From positions 1 to 64,000 of the forward strand of contig NZ_JAHYSG010000044.1 of assembly GCF_022095675.1 (NCBI RefSeq): DNA of 64,000 bases. The letters are read 5' to 3'. Of this stretch, positions 46,180 to 54,775 are shown piece after piece. This DNA comes from Dactylosporangium sp. AC04546. Its GTDB lineage: Bacteria > Actinomycetota > Actinomycetes > Mycobacteriales > Micromonosporaceae. Under the pieces are notes generated by a model. The model worked only from the letters and a program-made list of their open reading frames with translations, ran no database searches and had not been told where the DNA came from. Each line of letters starts with the position of its first letter. Position 1 is the first letter of the stretch. Made by a program: the position numbers and the translations under genes.

Positions 46180-46227
46180 CTACTTCTTCTTGTTCTTCTT
46201 CTTGCCCTTCTTCGACTTCTTCGCCAT
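46180..46227 (-). CDS. 15-residue lysine-rich micropeptide
   Basis: ATG to TAG encodes MAKKSKKGKKKNKKK. AGGAGG five bases upstream is a near-perfect ribosome-binding site, and lysine codons are all AAG as in neighbouring genes. Eleven of fifteen residues are Lys. Immediately divergent from the CYTH-CHAD gene, whose family binds polyphosphate; a polycation beside a polyphosphate-binding protein suggests a shared role (inference). Too short for most gene callers. Confidence 0.6.
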   Translation of the reverse strand: MAKKSKKGKKKNKKK

Positions 46228-46316
46228 GGGTGCCTCCTTCCCCCACTCACGGTAGCGATTTGTTTATCTTCCGTTCACGGTTTCGCCTGGCCTCGTTCAC
46301 TGCAAAACTGGACCTC

Positions 46317-47822
46317 ATGGCCGGAAAACTGGAAGTGGAGCGCAAGTACGAGGTACCTGCCGACTTCGCGTTGCCGCCGCTCGCGGGGATCGGCGGGGTC
46401 GCGTCGGTCGGCGACGCCGACGACCTGCGCCTCGACGCCACCTACTACGACACCGCGACGCTGCGGCTGGCCCGCGGGCGGGTGACGCTGCGCCGGCGCA
46501 CCGGCGGCCACGACGCCGGCTGGCACCTCAAACGCCCGTCCGGCGGCGACCGCAGCGAGCTGCAGGTGCCCGCCTCCAGCAGCCGGCAGACCAAACCCCC
46601 GGCGGCCGTCACCGCCCAGGTCCGCGCGCTGTCGCGCGGCGAGGCGCTGCAGCCCGTCGCCCGGATCCGCACGCACCGCATCGAGCGGGCGCTGCGGGCC
46701 GCCGACGGCAGCACCGTCGCGCTGGTCGCCGAGGACAGCGTGAACACCGAGTCGCTGCACGGCAGCCGGCCCGAGCGGCAGTGGCGGGAGCTGGAGATCG
46801 AGCTCGTCGACGGGTCCCGGTCGGCCCTCGACGACCTCGACGCCGCGCTGCGCGCCGCGGGCGCCCGGCCGGCGGCCAGCCCGTCGAAGCTGGCCCAGGC
46901 GCTCGGCGACGACTACCCGGCCGCCCCGCCGAGCCCGGCGAAGCCCTCACCCCTCGCGGTGTACCTGCGCGACCAGCGCGACGCGATCGTCGAGCACGAC
47001 CCCGGGGCACGCGACGGCGAGGTCGAGTCGGTGCACAAGATGCGCGTCGCGACCCGGCGGCTGCGCTCGACCATCCGCTCGTTCGCCCCGCTGCTGCCGG
47101 CCGGCACCGACCTCGACGAGCTGCACGACGAGATCAAGTGGCTGACCGGCATCCTCGGCGAGGTCCGCGACGGCGACGTGATGGGCGAGCGGCTGACCGC
47201 CGAGGTCGCCGCGGAGCCGCCGGAGCTGGTCCTCGGGCCGGTCGCGGCGCGCATCCAGCAGTTCATGGCCGGGCGCGGCGCGGCGGCCCGCGAGCAGCTC
47301 ATCGCGGGGCTCGACAGTCCGCGGTACACCAGCCTGCTCGTGCAGCTGGACGCCTTCGTCGACGCCGCCGCGGGGCAGCGGGTCACCCGCAAGCAGCTCA
47401 TGCGCCGGGCCCACCGGGCGCTGCGGCGCGCCGACCGCCGGCTGGCCGCCGCCGGGCACACCCCGCAGGACCCGCCGGCGCTGCCGGGCCACGAGACCCG
47501 CGACGAGCGGCTGCACGAGGCGCGCAAGGCGTACAAGCGGGCGCGGTACGCGGCCGAGCTCGTCGCGCCCATCGCCGGCGCCAAGGCCACGAAGCTCGCC
47601 GACCGGCTCACCGACCTCCAGGACGTGCTCGGCGCCCACCAGGACTCGATCGTGACCGGCGAGCTGCTGCGCCAGCTGGCGGTGCAGGCCTACGCGGCCG
47701 GCGAGAACGCGTTCACGTTCGGGCTGCTGCACGCCCGCCAGCACGAGCACGGCCTGCTCGTCCTGAACGACCTGCCGAGGGTCCGCCGCCGGGCGGCGAA
47801 GGCGGCGCGCAAGCTCTACTAG
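46317..47822 (+). CDS. CYTH-CHAD domain protein (triphosphate tunnel fold plus polyphosphate-binding domain)
   Basis: 501 aa. N-terminal CYTH domain with the ExExK motif (EVERK, residues 6-10) and YYDTATLRLARGRVTLRRR; C-terminal CHAD domain with conserved His-containing helices (VESVHKMRVATRRLRSTIRSFAPLL, LHEARKAYKRARYAAEL). CYTH enzymes hydrolyse inorganic triphosphate or related substrates; CHAD domains bind polyphosphate through Lys/Arg/His. ATG at 46317 is the first in-frame start matching the motif. Confidence 0.93.
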   Translation: MAGKLEVERKYEVPADFALPPLAGIGGVASVGDADDLRLDATYYDTATLRLARGRVTLRRRTGGHDAGWHLKRPSGGDRSELQVPASSSRQTKPPAAVTAQVRALSRGEALQPVARIRTHRIERALRAADGSTVALVAEDSVNTESLHGSRPERQWRELEIELVDGSRSALDDLDAALRAAGARPAASPSKLAQALGDDYPAAPPSPAKPSPLAVYLRDQRDAIVEHDPGARDGEVESVHKMRVATRRLRSTIRSFAPLLPAGTDLDELHDEIKWLTGILGEVRDGDVMGERLTAEVAAEPPELVLGPVAARIQQFMAGRGAAAREQLIAGLDSPRYTSLLVQLDAFVDAAAGQRVTRKQLMRRAHRALRRADRRLAAAGHTPQDPPALPGHETRDERLHEARKAYKRARYAAELVAPIAGAKATKLADRLTDLQDVLGAHQDSIVTGELLRQLAVQAYAAGENAFTFGLLHARQHEHGLLVLNDLPRVRRRAAKAARKLY

Positions 47823-47920
47823 ACCGGCGCCGGCTCGACGCGAGGGATCAACTCGGCGACCGGCCGGCGGTCGCCCGATCATCCTATGTGGACGCCCCGG
47901 ATGGTCGAGCCGCCGCGCAC

Positions 47921-47955
47921 ATGACAACTGGTGCACGGGTTCGATACTGTTCGAA
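47921..47955 (+). promoter_or_regulatory. Candidate promoter/operator of the conflict operon
   Basis: TGACAA (47922-47927), 17-bp spacer, TACTGT (47945-47950). The -10 lies inside the palindrome TTCGA-TACTGT-TCGAA (47940-47955), a likely repressor site. The first gene starts 38 bp downstream. Confidence 0.5.
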
Positions 47956-47988
47956 GTTCCTCGCCCCTTCGGACCCCGGGTTGACCCA

Positions 47989-48345
47989 GTGCAACTGCAG
48001 CTCCACCTCGAAGCATCCGACGGCCACGCCGCGCCGGACATCGACACACTCCTCTCGTTGCAGCAGTGGCTGGTCGGCGAGCCGGGGCTCGTCCAGTCCG
48101 AGATCGGGCTGACGAGCGAGGGGCGGCCGGGCGACCTCGGCGCCGCGGTGGAGATCATCAGCCTGGTGCTCGGGACCGGCCTGTCGGTCGGGCAGCTGGT
48201 GCTGGCGATCTCGAACTGGCGCCGTGCCCGCCCCAAGGCGCCGGCGGTCGTGCTCACCCGCACCGACCCCGACGGCGTCTCGGTGCGCATCGAGTCGTCC
48301 GACCCCGAGGCGGTCGCGGCCGCGGCCCGGGCGCTCGACGGCTGA
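47989..48345 (+). CDS. EACC1 (effector-associated constant component 1)
   Basis: 118 aa: MQLQLHLEASDG, a polar N-terminal part, one hydrophobic helix (AVEIISLVLGTGLSVGQLVLAISNWRRAR, residues about 52-80), and a beta-rich tail (VVLTRTDPDGVSVRIESSDPEAVAAAARAL). This is the pattern of EACC1, an invariant small component of actinobacterial three-part conflict systems together with a caspase or trypsin-like protease and an effector or NTPase. GTG start; no strong ribosome-binding site. Confidence 0.8.
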   Translation: MQLQLHLEASDGHAAPDIDTLLSLQQWLVGEPGLVQSEIGLTSEGRPGDLGAAVEIISLVLGTGLSVGQLVLAISNWRRARPKAPAVVLTRTDPDGVSVRIESSDPEAVAAAARALDG

Positions 48346-48355
48346 TGACGGATTC

Positions 48356-49633
48356 ATGGCGGAACTAGCCGATCCGCGCGCGTCGCGGGCCGTGCTGATC
48401 GGCAGCGCCCGCTACGGGGCGCTGCCCGAGGTGCCGGCCGTGACCCGCAACCTCGCCGGGCTGAGCGGGGTGCTCGCCGACGCCGACCTGTGGGGCCTGG
48501 CGCCCGAGCACTGCACGGTGCTCGCCGACCACGACGACCCGCGGTTGGTCAGCCGGGAGCTGCGCCGGGCGGCCGACGAGGCCCAGCCGGAGGGCATGCT
48601 CGTCGTGTACTACGCCGGGCACGGCCTGGTCGACCCGGTCGACGGCAGCCTGGTGCTCGCCCTGCGGGACACCGATCCGGCGGTACCGCACGAGGCCGGC
48701 CTGCCCTTCGAACACCTGCGGCGGGCGGTGGCCGGCAGCCGGGCCCGCCGGCGCCTGGTGATCCTCGACTGCTGCTACGCGGGCCGGGCCGCCGGGCACA
48801 TGGCCGCCGGCGAGTCCGGCACCCAGGTCGTCGCCGACCAGGCCGGCACCGACGAGACCTGCCTGCTGGTCTCCGCCCCGCGCAACCGCACCGCCCAGGC
48901 CCCGCCCGGCGAGCCCTACACGGCGTTCACCGGCGAGCTGCTGCGCGTGCTGCGCGGCGGGCTGCCGGACCGCTCGGCCCTGCTCGACGTGCGCACGGTG
49001 TGGCGGGAGGTGACGGCGCGGCTGCGCGAGCGCGGGTTCGAGCTGCCCGAGCTGCGGGCCGGCAACGCCGGCGACGAGCTGGTGCTGGTGCGCAACGCGG
49101 CCCGCCACCACCGGGACCTGGTCGGCCGGATCGTGGTGGCGACCGCGGCGGTCGACGACCGCGACCTGCGCCAGGCGGTGGTGCTCATCCTGCGCCACGA
49201 GCGGGCCCGGGGCGCGGTCGGCGTGCGGATCAACGCGCCGACCAGCGCACCGCTGCCGGCGGAGATCCCGAGCGGCTGGCGGCGGCTGCTCACTCCGCCA
49301 GCGGTGATCTTCGACGCCGGGCCGCTCAGCCGCGCCGAGGGGTTCATCGCGGTCGCCCGGCTGCGGCCCGACGTGGAGCCGCCGCTGCGGTACCGGATGG
49401 TCCGGGAACGGCTCGGGGTCGTCGAGCTGTCGGCCGAGCCGGAGCCGCTCACCCCCGTGATCGCCGGGCTGCGGCTGTACTCCGGCTACCTCGGCTGGGG
49501 TCCCGAGCAGCTCGAGGCCGACATCGACGGCGGGCTGCTGCTGCTCAGCGACGCCGACGTGCGGGAGGTGCTGTCCAGCCGGCCCCGGGAGCTGTGGACC
49601 ACCCTGCACGCACGCGCACGAGGGGACGCCTGA
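48356..49633 (+). CDS. Caspase-like protease fused to a YqgE/AlgH domain
   Basis: 425 aa. Residues ~1-240: caspase/metacaspase fold with catalytic His in YYAGHG (85-89) and Cys in ILDCCYAGR (near 137). Residues ~250-425: YqgE/AlgH (UPF0301) domain, seen from VGRIVVATAAVDDRDLRQAVVLILRHERARGAVGVRINAP, VIFDAGPL and LRLYSGYLGWGPEQLEADID. Free-standing YqgE is about 185 aa, so it appears complete. ATG at 48356, 10 bp after EACC1; stop shares one base with the SIR2 gene start. Confidence 0.85.
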   Translation: MAELADPRASRAVLIGSARYGALPEVPAVTRNLAGLSGVLADADLWGLAPEHCTVLADHDDPRLVSRELRRAADEAQPEGMLVVYYAGHGLVDPVDGSLVLALRDTDPAVPHEAGLPFEHLRRAVAGSRARRRLVILDCCYAGRAAGHMAAGESGTQVVADQAGTDETCLLVSAPRNRTAQAPPGEPYTAFTGELLRVLRGGLPDRSALLDVRTVWREVTARLRERGFELPELRAGNAGDELVLVRNAARHHRDLVGRIVVATAAVDDRDLRQAVVLILRHERARGAVGVRINAPTSAPLPAEIPSGWRRLLTPPAVIFDAGPLSRAEGFIAVARLRPDVEPPLRYRMVRERLGVVELSAEPEPLTPVIAGLRLYSGYLGWGPEQLEADIDGGLLLLSDADVREVLSSRPRELWTTLHARARGDA

Positions 49634-51669
49634 TGACGCTGCTCGACGAGATCGCCGGCGCGATCGGCCACGGTGCGCAGATCACCCTGATCCTGGGCGC
49701 CGGGCTGACCCAGCCGGCGGTGCCCGGGCTCACCGGGATCGTCGAGCTCGCCGACCGGTACGCGGCCGGGCTCGGCGACGACGGCGAGCTCACCCAGGCG
49801 CTGCACCAGGCCCGGCAGGAGCTGGGCCCGCAGGCCGCGCCGATCGAGGTGTACCTCGCGTACCGGCGGGTCTTCACCGCCCGCCGCTCCCCCGGCGAGT
49901 TCGACGTGGTCGCCCAGCAGGCGGTCCTGGCCGGCTACCGGGCGCCGGACCTGGCCACCACGCCGCTGGCCACGCACGGCATCTGGCAGCGGGTCGACCT
50001 GCGCCTCGGCGAGCGGGTCGAGAACAGCCTCGACTGGTGGGAGCTGCCGCCGGGCGTGCGGGCGGTGGGCCGGCTGCTGGCCTGGCGCCCCGACGAGTTC
50101 GGCAGCGGGGTCGTGCTCACCACCAACTTCGACCCGCTGGTCGAGGTCGCCGTCCGGCTCACCGGCCGCCAGGCGGTCAGCGTGCCGGTCGACGCGGCCG
50201 GCCGCCCCGACCGCCGTCCGGAGGGCGACGGGACGGTCCAGGTCTTCCATCTGCACGGGTTCTGGCGGCCGGTGAACGAGACCGACCGCTCGCCGATGCT
50301 GCACGACCCGGCACCGTCCGTCGAGTCGGCCGAGCCGTCCGAGGCGTCCCGCGCGATCGCCGAGCTGATCACCGGCGACCAGGTCGTCGTGGTCGGCTAC
50401 AGCGGCTGGGACGACGTCGTCACGGGCGCGCTGCGCGCGGTCCGGGCGGTCCGGCCGGTCCGGGTGCTGTGGGCGCTGCAGGAGGACGCTCCCCCGCCGG
50501 ACCTGGCCGCGCGCCTCGGCGACCTGGTCACGTTCTTCCCCGGCATCGACGCCGACGAGCTGTTCGCCCGCCTCGCCGACCGGCTCCAGGTGCCGGCGAC
50601 CGTCCCGCGCCCCGACCCGCGCCGCCGGGTGCGGCACCTCGACTGGGAGCGCGAGCTGTTCTCGCAGCCCGGCAACGTCGTCCCCGACGGCGTGCTGCCG
50701 CTGCTGCGCCAGCTCGAGCGGCGCTACGGCTGGGGCGTCGACTGGGCCGGCGACCCGCAGCCGCCGCGCCTGCTCTTCTGGCCGGTCCGGCTGCGGGGCC
50801 GCGCGTCGCTCATCAACGCCGTCCAGGCCCTCGGCGCCGCCGCGCTCAGCGAGCGGGGCGTGCGGGTCGTGGTCTGCCTCGACGACTTCGGTGTCACGGA
50901 CCGCGCCGAGCTCGGCGCCGCGTTCGCGGCCGACCTGCGCCGCTGGATGCGCCGCGTCGACCCGGCCGCCGGCCCGGCGGTCGTCTCGCTGCACGACTAC
51001 ATCGAGGACTCGCACCGCGAACCCAGCCTGCTCCGCCCGACCGACCCCTGGTCGGTGGCCCGGATCTTCTACGGCGAGCGCAACCCGTCGCTGTACAGCG
51101 TCCTGGCCGCGATCAAGGTCGTGCCGCACCTGGCCCTGCACGACCTGGAGCAGAACGCGGCAGCCATCGTGCAGACGCTGCTGAGCAAGGACGCGAACCG
51201 CCTGCTGACCCCGCTGACGACGTGGGCGTACCTCCACCACCTTCTGGAGACGGAGCCGGCGGCCGAGGTGATGGCGTACGCCGGCAGCGACGAGCGACTG
51301 CTGTGGGAGCAGTTCCGGGAGCACTTCGGGCTGGGCGGCACATTGCTGTACAACCCGTACATCCGGCACCTCACCAACGAGTCCCGGATGGTGCGCTGGT
51401 CGACGCCGGCGGAGCTGCGCGAGTACCTCGCCTCGACCCGGGAGCTGCCCGGCTGGGGCGAGGAGGGCGGATACGTGCACTGGCTGGTCCAGAACGCGTT
51501 CCTGCTGCCGCGCTACCTCACCCGCTCGCCGTTCCCGGAGCTCGGCGGCTACCGCCTGGACTCGTGGGTGGCCTTCGCGGCGGCCCTGGACAAGGGCGCC
51601 CCGGTGCTGGACCTGCTGGCCGCGGACGTCTCGGCCTTCTACCTGCCGCCCACGCCACCGGCACCGTGA
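49633..51669 (+). CDS. SIR2-domain effector with uncharacterised C-terminal half
   Basis: 678 aa. SIR2-like NAD-binding fold: ITLILGAGLT (16-25), VLTTNFDPLVE (~160-170), catalytic His in VFHLHGFW (~205), VVVVGYSGWDD (~254). In defence systems such domains deplete NAD. Residues ~330-678 are separate: LLFWPVRLRGRASLINAVQALGAAALSERGVRVVVCLDDFGVTD looks to me like a HUP/class I tRNA-synthetase-type nucleotide-binding start, followed by a helical part with SLLSKDANRLLT-like elements. That last call is tentative. Confidence 0.8.
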   Translation: MTLLDEIAGAIGHGAQITLILGAGLTQPAVPGLTGIVELADRYAAGLGDDGELTQALHQARQELGPQAAPIEVYLAYRRVFTARRSPGEFDVVAQQAVLAGYRAPDLATTPLATHGIWQRVDLRLGERVENSLDWWELPPGVRAVGRLLAWRPDEFGSGVVLTTNFDPLVEVAVRLTGRQAVSVPVDAAGRPDRRPEGDGTVQVFHLHGFWRPVNETDRSPMLHDPAPSVESAEPSEASRAIAELITGDQVVVVGYSGWDDVVTGALRAVRAVRPVRVLWALQEDAPPPDLAARLGDLVTFFPGIDADELFARLADRLQVPATVPRPDPRRRVRHLDWERELFSQPGNVVPDGVLPLLRQLERRYGWGVDWAGDPQPPRLLFWPVRLRGRASLINAVQALGAAALSERGVRVVVCLDDFGVTDRAELGAAFAADLRRWMRRVDPAAGPAVVSLHDYIEDSHREPSLLRPTDPWSVARIFYGERNPSLYSVLAAIKVVPHLALHDLEQNAAAIVQTLLSKDANRLLTPLTTWAYLHHLLETEPAAEVMAYAGSDERLLWEQFREHFGLGGTLLYNPYIRHLTNESRMVRWSTPAELREYLASTRELPGWGEEGGYVHWLVQNAFLLPRYLTRSPFPELGGYRLDSWVAFAAALDKGAPVLDLLAADVSAFYLPPTPPAP

Positions 51670-51722
51670 CCCGGGTCCTTCGTCCGGTGCCAACCGGGCG
51701 AGCGGCGGGTAGCGTGATGGGC

Positions 51723-52067
51723 ATGACGGTGCAGGCGTTACGGGCCGGCGGTGGGGTCGACCGCTGCCTGACGCTGCTGGGCGAGGAGCTGACCGCGTAC
51801 ATCGCGGGCGCCACGAGCGTCGGCGAGTTCCAGCGGTGGCGGGCCGACCGACGGCACCGCCGCGAGATCGATGAGCGCCTCCGGGGCGCCGCCGACGTGG
51901 CCGAGACGTTCGCCCGGGCCAACCGCCTCGGCGCCGCCGCCGGCTGGCTGCGCGAGGTCGGCGCGGCCGGGGTAGCCGGCCGCTCCCCCGCCCGCCTGCT
52001 GCGCGAGGCGACCGGCGAGGCCGTCAAGCGCGTCGTCGACGCCGCCGAACGATTCACCCGGCGGTAA
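51723..52067 (+). CDS. Xre/MbcA-type antitoxin-like helical protein
   Basis: 114 aa, helical. LGEELTAYIAGATSVGEFQRW, then ERLRGAADVAETFARAN and AAGWLREV...GRSPARLLREATGEAVKRVVDAAERF resemble the MbcA/ParS/Xre family (HTH-like part followed by toxin-binding helices). No RES-type toxin is next to it. It may serve as a regulator or solitary antitoxin for the preceding SIR2 operon, 53 bp upstream. Confidence 0.55.
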   Translation: MTVQALRAGGGVDRCLTLLGEELTAYIAGATSVGEFQRWRADRRHRREIDERLRGAADVAETFARANRLGAAAGWLREVGAAGVAGRSPARLLREATGEAVKRVVDAAERFTRR

Positions 52068-52142
52068 CACCCTCCGCACCCGCGACCTGCTATGTATACG
52101 GGGTACGGGCGTGACACGCTGCTGGTATGCGGAGCGGCTCCC

Positions 52143-52787
52143 ATGGCTGACCCTCTCCTCCTCGCGACCTCCCGCGACGACCTCGCCGGGGTGGTCGACC
52201 GGCTGCTCGCGACCGTGCGCGGGGGCAACTGGCCGCACGGTGCGCCGTACCGGCACGTCAACGGGTTCACGAAGATCGTCGCCGCGCAGTACGGCGACGG
52301 GTCCCGGCTGACGCTGCACTACTGGCCGGCCGCCCCCGGCGAGGCGCCCGACGTGTCCCGGCCACACGACCACCGCTTCCCGTTCACGTCCGTGCTCCTC
52401 GGCGGGCGGCAGCACTTCGTCGAGCTGGAGGAGTGCGGTGCCGGCGGTGAGGCCTGGACGCGGTTCACCTACCGGCCCTACCTCGGCGGCCGGGTCGCGC
52501 TCGTCGCCCGGACCGGCGACACGCGGCTGACCCCGGTGCGGACCGTGGAGCGCCGGCCGCTCGCCGGCACCTACGCGACCACCTCCACGATCGTCCACCA
52601 GGCCGTGACCGGGCGGGACGAGCCCTGCGCGACGCTCGTGCTGCGGGGGCCGCGGGAGAAGCCGCGCTCCCAGGTGTACTACCGGCCCGGCGAGCCGCCG
52701 CCGCACGGGGGGCTCCAGTTCGGCCGGCGGCTCGACCGGGGCGAGGTGCTCCGGCAGCTCGCCGACGTGGCGGCCATGGTGGGCTGA
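52143..52787 (+). CDS. Cupin-like protein, unknown function
   Basis: 214 aa. HVNGFTKIVAAQYGDGSRLTLHYWP and SRPHDHRFPFTSVLLGGRQHFVELEE suggest a beta-barrel cupin with a possible HxH metal site, as in cysteine-dioxygenase-like folds. GGAG before ATG 52143. Shares one base with the next gene start (TGATG), so they form an operon. Confidence 0.65.
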   Translation: MADPLLLATSRDDLAGVVDRLLATVRGGNWPHGAPYRHVNGFTKIVAAQYGDGSRLTLHYWPAAPGEAPDVSRPHDHRFPFTSVLLGGRQHFVELEECGAGGEAWTRFTYRPYLGGRVALVARTGDTRLTPVRTVERRPLAGTYATTSTIVHQAVTGRDEPCATLVLRGPREKPRSQVYYRPGEPPPHGGLQFGRRLDRGEVLRQLADVAAMVG

Positions 52788-53365
52788 TGCTGTCCGCCCG
52801 GTTCGAGCAGGCGCTCGCCTTCGCCGCCCGCCGGCACACCGGGCAGGTCCGCCACAACACGCACACGCCGTACGTCTCCCACCTCCTCGCGACCTGCGCG
52901 ATCGTCCTCGAGGAGGGCGGCGACGAGACCACGGCGATCGGCGCGCTCCTGCACGACGTGCTGGAGGACCAGCCGACCTCCCGGGACGAGCTGCGGGACG
53001 CGTTCGGCGACGACGTGTACCGCATCGTCCACGACTGCACCGACGCCGACGCCGACGAGCGGACCCGGCTGACCTGGTGGGAGCGCAAGCGGGCGCACCT
53101 GGGGCGGATGGGCGGGGTGTCCGACCAGTCACTGCTCGTGATCGCGGCCGACAAGGTGTGCAGCCTCCAGTCCCTTGTGGACGACCTGCACCGCTTCGGC
53201 CCGGCGCTGTTCGCGACCAGCGCCCGCACGGCCGACGAGCTGCTGTGGAACTACCGCGAGGTGCTCGGCCTGCTCGCCTCCCGGCTCGGCGACCGGCCCG
53301 TGGTCGCCCGCCTCCGGCGGCTGGTCGCCGAGTTCACGGAGCTTGCCGTACCCCAGCCGCGGTGA
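52787..53365 (+). CDS. RelA/SpoT-type HD hydrolase (small ppGpp hydrolase-like)
   Basis: 192 aa. Typical N-terminal HD region of SpoT/MESH1: FAARRHTGQVRHNTHTPYVSHLLATCAIV, GALLHDVLEDQPTS, and VIAADKVCSLQSL. No synthetase, TGS or ACT domain. Would remove the 3'-pyrophosphate of (p)ppGpp or act on a related nucleotide. Confidence 0.85.
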   Translation: MLSARFEQALAFAARRHTGQVRHNTHTPYVSHLLATCAIVLEEGGDETTAIGALLHDVLEDQPTSRDELRDAFGDDVYRIVHDCTDADADERTRLTWWERKRAHLGRMGGVSDQSLLVIAADKVCSLQSLVDDLHRFGPALFATSARTADELLWNYREVLGLLASRLGDRPVVARLRRLVAEFTELAVPQPR

Positions 53366-53377
53366 CAAGATTCGCGG

Positions 53378-54775
53378 GTGCGCCTCGACCTCTCCGGACT
53401 CGCCTCCTTCCGCGGTTCGCTGATCACCCCCTACGACCCCGGTTACGAGGGCGCCCGGGTGCTCTTCAACACCCGCGTGCGCACCCGGCCGGCGCTGCTG
53501 GCCCAGTGCGCGGACGCGGACGACGTGGCGGCCACCATCCGCTTCGCCCGCGAGCACGAGCTGCCGCTGTCGGTGCGCGGCGGCGGGCACCACGCGAGCG
53601 GACTGTCCCTTGTGGAGAACGGGGTGGTCGTCGACGTCGGCGGGATGCGCTCGATCGACTTCGACCCGGCCGCGGGCACGGTCACCGTCGGCCCCGGCGT
53701 GGGCTGGCGGGACATCGACCGGGTGACGTATGTCGAGCACTCCTTCACCGGCCCCGACGGCCTGGAGTACGGGCTGGCCGGCCCGGGCGGCGAGTGCCCG
53801 ACGGTGAGCAACGCCGGCTACAGCCTGGGCGGCGGCTACGGCCCGCTCGGGCGCACCTACGGCCTCGGCTGCGACCACCTGGTCGAGGTGTCCGTGGTGG
53901 ACGCCGACGGCCGGCTGCTGCGCGCCTCGGAGACCGAGCACCCCGACCTGTTCTGGGCGCTGCGCGGCGCCGGCGGGGCCGGGCTCGGCGTCGTGACCTC
54001 GCTGACGTACCGGCTCAACCCGCTGCCGAAGACCGTCGTGGGCGGGATCGCCGCCTGGCCGCTGGACCGCGCGCTCGACGTCTTCCGCGCCTACCGCGAC
54101 CTCTACCAGGACCGCGCGGACGACCGGCTCGCGCTGTGCCTGCTGCTCACCACCGAGCCGTACCCGGAGGGCGAGCCGGTGGTCGCGGTCTACGGCATGT
54201 ACGTCGGGCCGCCGAAGGAGGCGGAGGAGGCACTCGCCCCGATCCAAGGGCTCGGCGAGCCGATGTTCACGTCGTTCGGCGAGGTGTCGTACTTCGACCT
54301 CATGCAGGGCATGGGCGAGGAGATCGTCTACGGCCTCCAGTCGAAGTGGCTCGGCGGGTACTTCGCGCCCGACGGCTTCGACGAGCCGGCGTTCGCGAAG
54401 CTGGTCGACCACTTCCGCCGCAGCCCGTCGGGCTTCTCGATGGTGCGCTTCGACCTGCTGGCGGGCGGGGCGATCGCCCGGGTGCCGGCCGACGCGACGG
54501 CGTTCGCGCACCGCGACAGCCTGCACTACGTCTCGATCATCGCGCAGTGGCAGGGCGACGAGGAGACCGACCTCAACGTCAGCTGGGTCGACGACTTCGC
54601 CGAGGACCTGCGTCCCCACCTGACCGGCGAGGTCTACCAGAACTACGCCGACCGCGACCTGACCGGCTGGGAGACCGCGTACTACGGCGCGAACTACCCG
54701 CGCCTCCAGCAGGTGAAGGCGGCGTACGACCCGCAGGACGTCTTCCACACCCCGCAGTCGATCCGCCTACCGTAG
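53378..54775 (+). CDS. FAD-linked oxidase, berberine-bridge type
   Basis: 465 aa. FAD-binding PCMH domain with RGGGHHASG (His for covalent FAD) and GGECPTVSNAGYSLGGGYGPLGRTYG (Cys for the second link), C-terminal BBE motif (YYGANYPRLQQVKAAYDPQDVFH). Such bicovalent oxidases tailor natural products or oxidise sugars. No signal peptide seen. GTG start. Overlaps the convergent condensation gene by 9 bp; may belong to the biosynthetic region. Confidence 0.9.
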   Translation: MRLDLSGLASFRGSLITPYDPGYEGARVLFNTRVRTRPALLAQCADADDVAATIRFAREHELPLSVRGGGHHASGLSLVENGVVVDVGGMRSIDFDPAAGTVTVGPGVGWRDIDRVTYVEHSFTGPDGLEYGLAGPGGECPTVSNAGYSLGGGYGPLGRTYGLGCDHLVEVSVVDADGRLLRASETEHPDLFWALRGAGGAGLGVVTSLTYRLNPLPKTVVGGIAAWPLDRALDVFRAYRDLYQDRADDRLALCLLLTTEPYPEGEPVVAVYGMYVGPPKEAEEALAPIQGLGEPMFTSFGEVSYFDLMQGMGEEIVYGLQSKWLGGYFAPDGFDEPAFAKLVDHFRRSPSGFSMVRFDLLAGGAIARVPADATAFAHRDSLHYVSIIAQWQGDEETDLNVSWVDDFAEDLRPHLTGEVYQNYADRDLTGWETAYYGANYPRLQQVKAAYDPQDVFHTPQSIRLP

